Source: Amia ocellicauda (Eukaryota > Chordata > Actinopteri > Amiiformes > Amiidae). From it: DNA of 64,000 bases. The stretch lies in assembly GCF_036373705.1 (NCBI RefSeq), contig NC_089852.1, positions 28,880,707 to 28,944,706 of the forward strand, in the 5' to 3' direction. Shown one piece after another: positions 13,312 to 24,796 of the stretch. Both the position numbers and the translations under genes were made by a program. The notes under the pieces are model-generated. The model made no database searches. It was not told the origin of the DNA and saw only the letters and a program-made list of their open reading frames with translations. The stretch's first letter is position 1, and each line of letters starts with the position of its first letter.

Positions 13312-15885
13312 ATGGCCATGCATAGTAAGTCTGAGTCACGAGGGTGTCTCTCTTTCCCTTTTACTCTCACACAGAAATGTCATTCTTAATTCTTGGCAGG
13401 TCTTTCAGTAATCTTCTAATTCTTCTTGCCACACCCTCTCCCTCCCCCAGTGACTGAGTCGAATGACGGCATGACGAAGGTGACGGAGTGGCAGCAGCAG
13501 TCCTACTTCACGGACTCCGGTATCCAGTCGGGCGCCACCACGGCTGCCCACTCCATGCGCGGTCTTCCTGACGATGGCAGCGAGTACAACAAGAAATACA
13601 CAGTCACCACAACGACGTACACCACTGAGAGCCCCGCAGGTATGGCGTGCGTGCGTTTGCGTAGGTGCGTGTGCTGCGTGTTTACCAGGAGCTGTTTTGA
13701 GTGACTGAACCCTTTCTGTGTGTCTCTTTGCAGATGTGGAGTCACAGTACGCCATGACGCGTGCCCAACGCGTGCGGATGGCCATGTACCCGGAGACTGT
13801 GGTGGAGGGCTCCACTATTCTGTCCACGCAGACCGACCTGAGCCAGCAGACCAACGTGCAGAAGCTAGCGGAGCCGTCGCAGCTGTTGAAGACGGCCATC
13901 ATCCACCTGATTAACTACCAGGATGACGCGGAGCTCGCCACACGCGCCGTGCCTGAGCTCACCAAGCTGCTGAATGATGAGGACCAGGTACGCATCGGCA
14001 CATGCCCACACAGACATGCATGCGTTTACACATGTACAGGAGGATATAAACATGTGCGCACAAAAACACAGACGCATGCATACACACACACACACGTGCA
14101 GTTTACGTGTAGGTTATGCTGAGCCGGAGACGGCCTAAAGCATGCATGCTGATTGAGCCGGGTGGAGCAGAGGCCAGTGTTGTGGAGAGTGCCTGATGTG
14201 ACTGACTCTGCTTGTCTGTGCCCCTCAGGTGGTGGTGAACAAAGCGGCCATGATCGTGAACCAGCTGACCCGTAAGGATGCGTCGCGGCGCGTGTTGATG
14301 CAGTCACCTCAGATGGTGGCGGCGGTGGTGCGCACCATGCAGAACACCAACGACATGGAGACGGCCCGCTGCACTGCCAGCATCCTGCACAGCCTGTCGC
14401 ACCAGCGTGAGGGCCTGCTCGCCATCTTCAAGTCTGGGGGCATCCCCGCACTCGTGCGCATGCTCAGGTACCTACTGACCAACCCACACACCTGATCTCA
14501 CACACACATACATACATGCATGCACACGCACACGCTCGCGTTCTCCAGGGAACTATACTGGTCTGTTATAGTTTATATAGAAGAATAACAGGCCCCCTCC
14601 CCCCCAGCTCTCCAGTGGAGTCGGTGCTGTTCTATGCCATCACCACTCTGCACAACCTGCTCTTGCACCAGGAGGGTGCCAAGATGGCAGTGCGGCTGGC
14701 CGACGGGCTGCAGAGGATGGTGCCACTGCTGAAGAAGAGCAACCCCAAGTTCCTGGCCATCACCACCGACTGCCTGCAGCTGCTGTCCTATGGCAACCAG
14801 GAGAGCAAGGTGAGGCTGGACACTGGACTGGACATTGTGCTCGGTGCGCACGCAGTGAACTGGACAGTCGTGTTTATCATTTCACTTTCTACCCCCTCCG
14901 TCTGCAGTTGATTATCCTGGCTAACGGGGGTCCGGAGGGGCTGGTGCAGATAATGCGCAACTACAACTACGAGAAGCTGCTGTGGACCACGAGCCGCGTG
15001 CTGAAGGTGCTGTCCGTGTGCCCCAGCAACAAGCCTGCCATCGTGGAGGCCGGTCAGTAGCCCTCCCTGCAACTCGCCCAACCTCTCTGTGTGTCTCTCT
15101 GTGTGTCTCTGTATTTGACTAATCCAGTGAGTTAATAACTCCCTCTCCCTCAGGCGGTATGCAGGCCCTGGGGAAGCACCTAACCGGCTCCAGTCCTCGC
15201 CTGATGCAGAACTGCCTGTGGACCCTGAGGAACCTCTCGGACGCTGCCACCAAGCAGGTGAGCCAGAGAGACACCGAGGACGCAGAGACGCAGCACCCTG
15301 CAGACCCTGCTGTCTGTCATTCAGGCGGTCTGTAATGCTCTCCCTCTCAAATCACATTCCAGTTAAGCTTCACCAGCATGACGAGCTCACGCAGGTGTGG
15401 CAAATTGTTTACAGAATGAGCAAAGCATACAGATACAGAGCAAACAATGATGAATCTGTTAATCATCCGTACTTAATCATCTGTACTGATGTTTTGCATA
15501 AATATACAGGCGTTTACTCTCTCCCCTCGCTCCCTCAGGACGGTCTGGACGGGCTGCTGCAAATCCTGGTGGCCCAGCTGAGCTCCGACGATGTGAACAT
15601 GCTGACCTGCGCCACGGGCATCCTGTCCAACCTGACCTGCAACAACAGCCGCAACAAGACACTGGTCACCCAGAGCAATGGCGTGGAGTCGCTGATCCAG
15701 GCCATCCTGCGCGCGGGCGAGAAGGAGGACATCACCGAACCGGCCGTGTGCGCCCTGCGCCACCTGACCAGCCGCCACGCGGACGCAGAGGTGGCACAGA
15801 ATGCCGTGCGGCTGCACTACGGCATCCCCGCCATCGTCAACCTGCTCAATCAGCCCTACTACTGGCCTGTCATTAAGGTACGGAG

Positions 15886-15945
<60 letters not shown>

Positions 15946-17819
15946 CTCGCTGTGCCACCTGTCCCATCCGATGCTAATTGAGTCCCTCTGTCTTCAGGCC
16001 ACTGTGGGTCTGATCCGGAACCTGGCTCTGTGTCCAGTGAATCAGGCCCCCCTGCGCGATGCCGGCGCAGTCCCCCGCCTCATCAACCTGCTGGTCACTG
16101 CACACCAGGACGCCCAGCGCCACGCCACCTCCAGCACCCAGCAGACGTACCAGGTGTGCCTGAGACGCCTCCCCAGCGTCTGCACTGTTTTAGTTTTCCG
16201 TCTCCATCTCTTGGTCTCATTTTCTCCATCTCCATTTATTCTCATCAGAGCGAGTGACTGAAAGCTCTCCACTACTCTGTGGGAATTTATTCAGTAGCAG
16301 CTAATCTTCTTAGTGACTGCAGTGATAAAGAGCTTTATTTATTTATATATGTTCTTACTTGGCTTTTTTTTCCCCTTCAGCAGCCCAGCCATTAAATCCT
16401 TCTCTCTCTTTGTTCTCTCCCAGGATGGAGTGAGGATGGAGGAGATAGTGGAGGGGTGCACAGGCGCTCTGCACATCCTGGCGCGGGACCCTGTGAACCG
16501 CTCAGAGATCGCCAACCTGCACACCATCCCCCTCTTCGTACAGGTAACCCCTCTCCCCACCGCTTGCTATTGTCACGCAATGTACATAATTCACTGAACG
16601 TATTAAGATTGCTAAAAACGCACTTCCAGTCCCTGTGTAGTGTACAGCACACAGTACTGTAAAAGTCATGCTCAAAGTGCCAGCAGCTGTACTGTGTCTG
16701 CTGCAGATGTGTGTGTGAGACTCTGGCTCCCTCTCCCCAGCTGCTGTACTCTCCCATCGAGAACGTGAAGCGTGTGGCGGCGGGCGCTCTGTGTGAGCTG
16801 GCTCTGGACAAGCAGTCGGCCGAGGAGATCGATGCCGAGGGGGCGTCCGCGCCGCTCATGGAGCTGCTGCACTCCAGCAACGAGGGCATCGGTGAGAGAG
16901 GCAGGGGACACAGGGAGGGGTGAAGAAAGTAGGGGGTCATGTGAGGGTACAAGAGCGAGGGAGGCCGTGAGAGGGATCATAACCTAATAAATGACAGTCA
17001 GTGACCAGCTCCTTCCCCCACAGCCACCTATGCCGCCGCTGTGCTGTTCCGGATCTCCGAGGACAAGAACTCCGACTACAGGAAGCGCGTGTCCGTGGAG
17101 CTGACCCACTCGCTGTTCAAACACGACCCTGCCGCCTGGGAGATGGTGAGACATGGGTGGGGTGGTCTGATTTTATTTGGTCCAAAACAGGAAGTGCTGT
17201 CCACCGTGCGCTGGATTAGTCGGACAGACCGGCCTCGTCCCGGAGTGCCACAATTTAGTTTTGCGTTTTGACTCGGTGTGATCAGCTGTAGTGAAACAAT
17301 GGTGGCTTTCATGTTGTGTGCGTGGCCCCAATGTGTTTATTTAAAAATGTATCGTATTCCAGATCAGTTTATTTTTTTATATGGGGCTCTTGTAAGCAGC
17401 TGCGTATCGGCAGTGTACAGCAAGATGTTCTCTCTTCTAATGCTGGTCTCTCTCCCTCTTAGGCCCACAAAACTGTGCAGATGGATCCTAGCTATGGTGT
17501 AGATGGTGAGTGTCTGTCATCTGAAGGGGGTGTTGGGGGGGGTATTATTGTCAGGGTGTATAGACAGAGCCAAACCCCTTTCCCCTGCAAGAGAGTCATC
17601 ATTCATGAGTCAAACAAGAAGGCCAGAAGCTGTGGCAGGCATGCGTGAGGCTAATGGTCTGTCACTCCTGCAGAAATGGACCCTGGGTACCACATGTACG
17701 GCTACGGGCAGGAGTCTATGCCCATGGAGCACGTGCCGATGGACGATATGGGCCCTGAGTATGGAGAGGACGTCCCCATGGACCACATGCTCAGGCAGGG
17801 CTACCAGGACCAGTACTAG
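13312..17819 (+). CDS. jup: Junction plakoglobin (gamma-catenin), 14 coding exons, 740 aa
   Basis: Armadillo-repeat protein that links desmosomal and classical cadherins to desmoplakin or alpha-catenin and can also signal like beta-catenin. Coding exons: 13312-13324, 13451-13639, 13734-13987, 14229-14467, 14608-14809, 14908-15052, 15154-15257, 15539-15877, 15998-16153, 16424-16543, 16741-16891, 17024-17145, 17463-17505, 17674-17819. All junctions are GT-AG and keep frame. The start reads [20 protein letters not shown]. The GSK3/beta-TrCP degron DSGIQSG is at residues 26-32. The alpha-catenin-binding stretch (LAEPSQLLK) is near 111-120, and Arm repeats fill roughly 125-660. KVTEWQQ, LTCATG and [12 protein letters not shown] favour plakoglobin over beta-catenin. 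The tail ends QGYQDQY and lacks beta-catenin's PDZ-binding DTDL. Human JUP is 745 aa, so this copy is full length with no visible lesion. Confidence 0.97.
15887..15944 (+). repeat. (TG)n microsatellite in jup intron
   Basis: About 29 uninterrupted TG units begin 10 nt after the splice donor of the 339-nt jup exon. (TG)n close to a donor can influence splicing, but no effect is inferred here. Confidence 0.95.
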
Positions 17820-19259
17820 CACTGCAGCAGGTCAGAACACTCTCTCTTCTCGATTTGGTTAAGTTGGCTTCAGCCTATACCTAGCTGTTGTGCTTAAATG
17901 TACTTATTAAAACTATATTTCACTGGATAAACAATAGCAGTACAGTAGAAAATACCAACCTGGTCTCAAAAATAAAAATAAATCCCAGGAAGTGACGCAG
18001 GGGAGGGTCATTAATGTTATGTAGGCCTCTGCTGCCCCCTGCTGGCTCCCAAGAGACGGATTTTATTTTTGTTGAATGTTTTTTTTATGTATTCATGCAC
18101 CCACTGTTATTTATAAGGGGTGGGAATGCACTTATTTACACAGACCAGACTGTCGTGCCTACTGTTTAACGCACTCTCCGGGGTTTGTCAAGGGGCAGTG
18201 CTCCAGTCCTCGAGGGGTTATCATCTCCCTCAGGTTTTATTGGTGCTTTTCTGATCTGGACCATGAAACCTGGGGAGGAATGAAAACCCAACACCCCTCT
18301 GGCCCCGCAGCAGCGGCCCGGCAGTGCGTTAGTGGGCAGGCCACTTCCTCCCGTGTGCATCTGTCCTGTTCTCACACTCTTCCCTGGTGCTTTTGCAGAG
18401 TCGCAGTGGGGATCGCTGACGGAGGCCGGGGGAGAGAGGGGGAGTCACGGGGGCAGCAGGGGTCCGACCAGCGTCCGCACTGATGGGCCCAATCAGGGAT
18501 TGCTTCATTACAAAAAGGAGAGGGGAAAAAAAGTTTTTCAAGGTTTTTAAGCCATTTTGTTTATTGAGAGGAAAAAGCTTTAACTTTTTTTTTTTTTTTT
18601 TTTATTGGTTCATTTTAAACTCTCTTCTGTACTGTTGACTTCCTGTGTGTGTTTAGATTTTTTTTGTTTTTGTTGTTTTTTAATCGGGGACAAGCTGTCC
18701 GCAGAAAGGGACAAAATAATTGCTTTGAGTTTTAAATTGCAGAGATTTAACCTTTTTAATTACAATATTGTATTTTTCAGATTTTTTTTAACATATATTT
18801 AACATTTGTGAGGTATTTTTTCAACTTTAAAGGGGAGAGAGAAGGAAGATAATGGCGAATGGTGTTGACGGGACTAAATGTTAGTTTTTACCGGCTCAGT
18901 TGTAGGGGGCACTGGGGCGCACGGGGAGGGCCGGTGTAATAGTGCACTGCAGCCCCGCATCACAATGCTCAGTCTGCTGTGGAAATCCTAACCCAGGCAC
19001 AGAAATTATTTAGCTTCTTCATAGACTTAATAATTTTGTAAAGCGATCTGTTGGTGTTTTTGTAGAGGGTTGGGGAGGTGTGTTTTTTCTTTTTGGGGGG
19101 TGGGGGATCTATGCCAAAGAGATTTATTTTGTGATGATAATCCCGTTTTTACCTGCTGAAGCGACGTGCTCGGGCAGAGGGGCTGGCTGGCATGTGTGTG
19201 GCTCGGGGGGGCACTGTGGTGGTCTCGGTGGGCTTTGTGAACACAGCCGGACTGTACTG

Positions 19260-19289
19260 CCCCCCCCCCCCCCCCCCCCCACCCCCCCC
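19260..19289 (+). repeat. Poly-C tract, about 30 nt with one interruption
   Basis: A near-continuous C run in the jup 3' region, broken once by A. It is a likely sequencing or assembly trouble spot. Confidence 0.9.
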
Positions 19290-20271
19290 CACCAGTTGCC
19301 CGACTCGCAGTTACAGCCACCCATCTCGGCTCCTCGAGACTTTTTATTTTTCTTCCCAATTTCTAATTTTGTATGGTTTATAAGGCTGCCAATGAATGTG
19401 CAATCCTGAATGCTTCTCTGCGGCCGGTCTGTCCCGATACATTTACCTACACTTATACCTTGTACCTGTATATGCGTCATAATAATGATGATGATAACTA
19501 ATACTCATGTCAGATTACACTGTTTTACTTCCAAACCACTAACTGATCAGAGGCTTAAGTTCTTGCAGAGTTTCAGCACTTCCCCCCCGTCCTTGTTGAT
19601 TATTGGGTTTGGGGGGCTTCTCTGTGCACATTCTCTGTGGGGGCGATTACTTTCGAGCAGTGCTTGTTTTACTCTGGGGTTTTATAGATTCCTATTGGGT
19701 TAGACGCTTGTATGAGAGGAGCAGTTGGTGTCAGGGACAGTGAGTTCTGTGTTTGCTGGGGGGGCATGTGTCAGGAATAACAGAACAAAAATAAAACCAC
19801 AATTTTAAATACAATCCCGTCGACAAGATTTGTAAACGATTGAACGTGGTGCTGCAGAACGCCACCTAGCGGGGGGGGTCCGCTTCCTACTTCTGTAACT
19901 TTTGTATAGACCATAAAAAAATATATAAATAACTTTAAAAATAAAAAGCTTCATGCAGACCTGTTGCTTATTGTTTTTTTGTGTTTCAGCCCTGAGCTCA
20001 TGCTCACACTCACACACATGCTTATCAGTTCTCTATCTTTAACACAGCTTGTCTTACAATGAGGGTTAGAACTACCTTAAGGGCTACTGGGTGATGATTT
20101 TAAATGGATGTTTATGTATGTAATGTATTTATTCAATAATCTTTTAACACCCACTGATTTAGTTTCAAGACTTCAATGGGATTAAAATGGCACTACATCA
20201 CGCCATTTGTGGCAGGTATATTGCATGCATCCCCAGCTGAAGACCCACTGTGAGAAGAGTGGGAACCATTA

Positions 20272-20277
20272 AATAAA
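20272..20277 (+). terminator. jup: Distal poly(A) signal candidate for jup
   Basis: Canonical AATAAA on the plus strand, 2.45 kb after the jup stop codon. Other AATAAA words lie upstream at 19,790 and 19,940, so this is the most distal of several options. The minus-strand mllt6 signal lies only about 30 bp further on. Confidence 0.4.
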
Positions 20278-20307
20278 ATTCCAACAAAACAGGTTCAGTA
20301 AAATACA

Positions 20308-20313
20308 TTTATT
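20308..20313 (-). terminator. mllt6: Distal poly(A) signal candidate for mllt6
   Basis: TTTATT on the plus strand is AATAAA on the minus strand. It lies 2.2 kb beyond the inferred mllt6 stop codon. TTTATT also occurs near 20,490, so alternative cleavage sites are possible. Confidence 0.4.
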
Positions 20314-22502
20314 GACAGTAAAAGATCCGACACAATGTATCGTCCCAAAAGTTCCTTTTTTGTACTTTTTGCTTTCATAAAAAATATTAAAATACTTTAC
20401 ACAAGATTTTTCCCTACATCAGCAATTTCCTGTTACATTTTTTGTTTATAGTAAAATTCCCAGCCTCGTGGCCTTTTCAAAAGAAGTGCTTGTATTTATT
20501 ATATTTATTTGTCAATTATTTTGGAACAAGTTTTAAAACTATGCATAGTCTATGCTTGGTATACCTAGCAACTGAGCTGTAGAAAACTGTAGTTGAAATG
20601 ATCCTATGTGACTGTGAGCCAGTACCTAGAAATTCCTTACGCACAAAGAAAATTGTTAAACAAAGGTGTAAAATTTTTAACAGTCGAGAGAAGCAGGACA
20701 ACATGTACTTATATAGATATATATTACCTAAGTCACCTCAATTGCAAAGCATATACAAAAATGTATATATATATATAAAAAATAAAAATATCCGAATTTT
20801 AAAAACATTTCCATTAAAATGGGCCAAAGTGCCCCAGTGCAACATAGAGAATCTAATCCTTCAAAATCGTTCGTTCTGCGTTTCTCAGTTCCTCGACCTG
20901 CGTGGGAGGCAGGTTTCACCAATTGTGTTTAAACATTGGACTGCATCTGACAACATGGACTGAGAGGTCCTGGACCTTCCCACCCCCCCACAGTGCTCCA
21001 GAGGGGAATGCTGAGGGATACAGTCATCACTGCCCAGGTCTCTGCTGTAAGCCTACTACCCCACACTGGACATGAACTACCCCTAAACATGTCCTCACTG
21101 TGGCCACAGGGGCCCAGAACACTGACCAAGGGCCATACTCTCACATGAAATGTTTCTCAGGATAAAAAAAACAATCAAATAAATAATCCTACAAAAACTG
21201 AAGATCTTAAAGAAAGAGTGACAGGAAATGTGAACTCCACTAGTTTCATTCTTATCTCACACACACACTCTCTCTCACTCACTCACTCAGCCCCTAGTCT
21301 ATCTACAGAGGCCTCTGCAGGTGCAGATCTGTGCTCCACACACATTCATAAGTGCTTTATAAAAATTTTTAAATGAAAACAAATATCTGGCAGAGGAGGG
21401 AGCAAGCATGTCAGCATGACCCCTGACCCCTGCCGTCCGACCTGCTGCTTTTACTCCAAACATTTCTTATTCCTTATTTTATTGGAGGACTGGCCACCAG
21501 TTGTGAACAGCCAGAAGTTTAACTGTGACCCAGGATGTCAAAGACCCTGTTGAGGACTTCTAAAAATTAAAGAATAACTAAAAAACAACAATAGCAAAAA
21601 TAATAATAAATAAAAGAGAAAGCATGGAATCATAATCAGGGCTCCAGACTGCAACCTTTACTCGAGTATTTGTGATCGACCCTGTCCTTCTCTGTGGAAA
21701 TGTTTTTCTTGGACGCAAAACCTGATTCTCTTTTCAGGCCAAACGCACGCGCATCATCACCTCACGAGTGAAAACCACTGCTCGGCAGCTCCCCTGAAGT
21801 CTCTACTTGTGTGTGTTTCGCGAGCGGACTGAGCTGTGTGAGAGCCCTCTCTCTTCCCTGTCACCCTCTCCTCCTGACGAGGGAGTAACGATGGGGGATT
21901 TACATGCAGTGTTACTAACTCGTGAGATGATGATGCGCTTTTATGAATACATATTGTTGTACCACAGTCTCTTTCCTATACAATGTGAATGCAAATATCC
22001 ACATCTCTGACTGCAATGGCATATGCAATCATTTCTAAAATGACATTTTTTTTCTTTTGCGTGATGCCGCAAAAAAATGATGGTGCGACCAAATCAGGTG
22101 CTGGTGCCACGAACTAAAAATGTTAGTCTGGAGCCCTGGTAATAACAGTAAGTGCAGCAGCTTTGGGGCGGGGCAGGGCAGGGCGGGGCAGGGGCAGATC
22201 GTTTGGAAAGTGCAGTATGAATCCTCTCCTCACACCGGCACAGCTCAGGTCCAGTCAGGGAGAGGGAGAGGGGAAGAGGGCCTGGGGCAGGAGTGACCTG
22301 CTCTCTCTCCCTCAGCTCCAGGTTCATCAGCTCTCTCAGCGCTGTGCCAGCCTGCCGTCCTCATAGAGGGAGTGAGAGGGAGGAGCCCTCAGTGCCACAG
22401 CTGCCCCCCCGCCCCGGCTCCTGGCTGGTTGCCTTCTGGACGATGACGTTTCAGCCCTGGTGAGGACCTCTGACCTGGCTCAGGGTGCAGTGGGCGGTGA
22501 CG
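20314..22502 (-). other. mllt6: mllt6 3' UTR region
   Basis: AT-rich sequence without coding potential between the inferred mllt6 stop (22,503) and the distal minus-strand poly(A) signal. It contains an (AT)n patch at about 20,765 and a hAT-like MITE (21,637-22,138). The extent as transcribed UTR is inferred from the poly(A) signal only. Confidence 0.4.
21637..22138. mobile_element. hAT-like non-autonomous DNA transposon (MITE), 502 bp
   Basis: It begins CAGGGCTCCAGACT (21,637-21,650) and ends with the exact reverse complement AGTCTGGAGCCCTG (22,125-22,138), a terminal inverted repeat typical of hAT elements. The flanking 8-mers (ATCATAAT and GTAATAAC) agree at 5 of 8 positions, consistent with a decayed 8-bp target-site duplication. 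No transposase frame lies inside. It is inserted in the putative mllt6 3' UTR. Confidence 0.8.
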
Positions 22503-24759
22503 TCAGCTCTTGTCCCCGCCCTTCTCCCCGCCTCTCTGCACAGACACACAGAGAACACGCAACGCACACAATAAACACAAACTATGCAATAAACTCGCAA
22601 AAATACTATCAGCAAACCGCACAGGGTCTGTACTCGGCAGCAGGGAACCAATGTTTGGCCTTGATTCCGAATAAAGACCCTTATTAAAATATTAACCACT
22701 GAATAGAGCGTCAGAAACTATATGAAACCAGGCATACACATCAGCACAGGCCTGAATATATGCTTATTAACATATATATAGGTTTAATGGTTGGGCCGGT
22801 GGTCTCTCTCTCACCCCGATCTTCTGCAGAGAGCTGTCCTGCTGCAGACCAAAGAAGGGGTTTCCCTGGCCGGCTTGCAAGGGCGAGGCGGTCGCCGGGG
22901 TGAGCAGGCTGTTTCCGGGGGCGCTGAGGGGTGAGGGGGCCATGCCTGATGTCATCATCCCGCTGCCGGGGAGCAGGGTGGGGGACGAGGTCATCAAGCC
23001 GCTGCCCAGGGGGGAGCCGGCCGGGAGCAGCGCGGGGGTGGGGCTGGGCTGCAGGGCGCTGGCCAGCGTGAGGCGCTGCAGGTCGCTCTGTCTCTGCAGC
23101 TGATGCTGCTGGAGCATCTGGTACACCACCAGAGAGGGGGGTTGAGAGAGAGAGAGGGATTGAGTAAAGGAAAGAGGCAGACGGAGAGACAGAGAGGGAC
23201 AGGGAGAAGATCGAGTACCTGGGTGAAGCTTGGGAGAATCTGCTGGAGGAGAAGCTGCTTCTGCTGCTCAGAGAGGAGGGAGGCATTGGTCAGCCTGAGA
23301 AGACAGAGCAGCCCACTTTCACAGCACAGCCCAGGACAACCGTCACTGACAAGAAGACAATAAAACTGAGAGAGACATGGTACTCACGCGTTCAGGGTGT
23401 TGGGTAGCTGAACACTCTGGGTCAGGACCTGGGGGGCCAGGGAGGGGGGCTGGGGGGCCGTGGCAGGGGGCTGGATCACACCATTCAGGTTCCCCATCCT
23501 GCCATTCATGGACAGCTGAGGACTTCCTGTCAGGCTGCCCATCAGCCCACCCACCATGGGGAGGGCGGAGTTTGTGGTTGGTGCCCCTCCCCCCAGCACG
23601 CCACTCACCACGCGTCCCAGGCCGTTGACCAATGGCTGCGACAGGGAGGCGGGGCTCTGCTGAGGAGGCGGGGTGTCCTGGAAGGAGAGGGAGGAGCTAC
23701 TGCGGCTCTGACAACCGGAATGAAGCTCCTGGGAAAAGACGGAGAGAGGAAGAGAGGGAGGAGAGGGTGAGAAAGAGAGGAGGATTTGGGGGAAGGTGGA
23801 GGTGTGATGGAAACAGGATTAACAATCAAAACAAAACACACAACAGTAGAACAGAGGCAGGCTGAGTGGGGGAGAGGGGAGAGGGTGAAGGTGCAGGGAG
23901 ATGGAGGGGAGAGCAGAACGGGCTGGGGTGGGGGGCTCACCTCAGAAGACGTGGTGAGCGAGGTGTCATTCGGGAAGCTGGTCTTGGAGGGGGGGCTCCT
24001 GTTGCTGATCAGCGGGTCGGAGCCGCAGACTGCAGCCAGAGGGAGGAGGAGACAAAACAACAGACAGAGACTTCTTATAGGACGGACCAGAGAGGGAGGG
24101 GCGCAGGCAGGTGGGAATGTGTGGGGGTGGATGGGTGGTGGACAGGCACTGAACTAGACGGCCCCACGGAGCTGGGGTCCTCGCACGAGTGCTCGCTACT
24201 CTAACGGCTGCAGATCCTCATGGGCCAGGATGCAAAAGGTTCTGAAGTCAAGTAAAATAAAAACAGATAAATAAACACAGACATAAATAAATAAACAGAG
24301 TTCAACCCCTGCCCCCCTAGACTGCACCCCTGACTACCTTCTACCTTGATCAGATAAAGGTTATATTGAGAACAAGAAGAATAACAAAATAAGAAGAATA
24401 AGAAAAGCAGAAAAAGGGACAGCAGATGCCCTGACTCTCTGCGCGTGAGTTTGAAGATGGAAGGAGCAAACATGGGACGATGGGGAGGAGAGGAATGAGG
24501 AGAGCGGGGTGTGTGTGAGGATGCTGGTGGGAGCGGTGGACTCCCCGGGGGCCCTCCTCACAGCCGGGGGGGCAGGGAGTCTGCGGAGGAGGGCTGACCA
24601 TTGGGCGTGGCGGCAGGGGGGGGCAGCGGGGGGAAGGGCACGGCCAGCTCCACGTTCAGCAGCTGCAGCCGCTCCCTCTTGGCTGTCAGGGTGAGGATCT
24701 GCTCCTGCAGCCGCTGGTTCTCCTGCTGCAGGGAGTGCAGGGACTTCAGCATCTCCACG

Positions 24760-24796
<37 letters not shown>

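Larger units (their letters stand above)
17820..20277 (+). other. jup: jup 3' UTR region, possibly containing a 3' UTR intron
   Basis: There is no further coding sequence after the jup stop. A donor-like GCAG/gtcaga at 17,830 and an acceptor-like cttttgcag/AG at about 18,400 could remove a 3' UTR intron, as known for beta-catenin transcripts. The segment 18,195-18,310 (word CTCCAGTCCTCGAGGGG) resembles a non-autonomous fish DNA transposon. Poly-T at 18,582-18,602 and poly-C at 19,260-19,289 follow. AATAAA occurs at 19,790, 19,940 and 20,272, so the true 3' end is uncertain. Confidence 0.5.

Noticed and set aside
15218..16261. A 347-codon open frame through jup exons and introns
   Set aside because: It reads through two real introns, including a (TG)n tract, and is explained by three jup exons in the same frame.
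13312..17819. Beta-catenin (ctnnb1) identity for the armadillo gene
   Set aside because: Diagnostic residues ([38 protein letters not shown]) and the absence of a C-terminal DTDL match plakoglobin.
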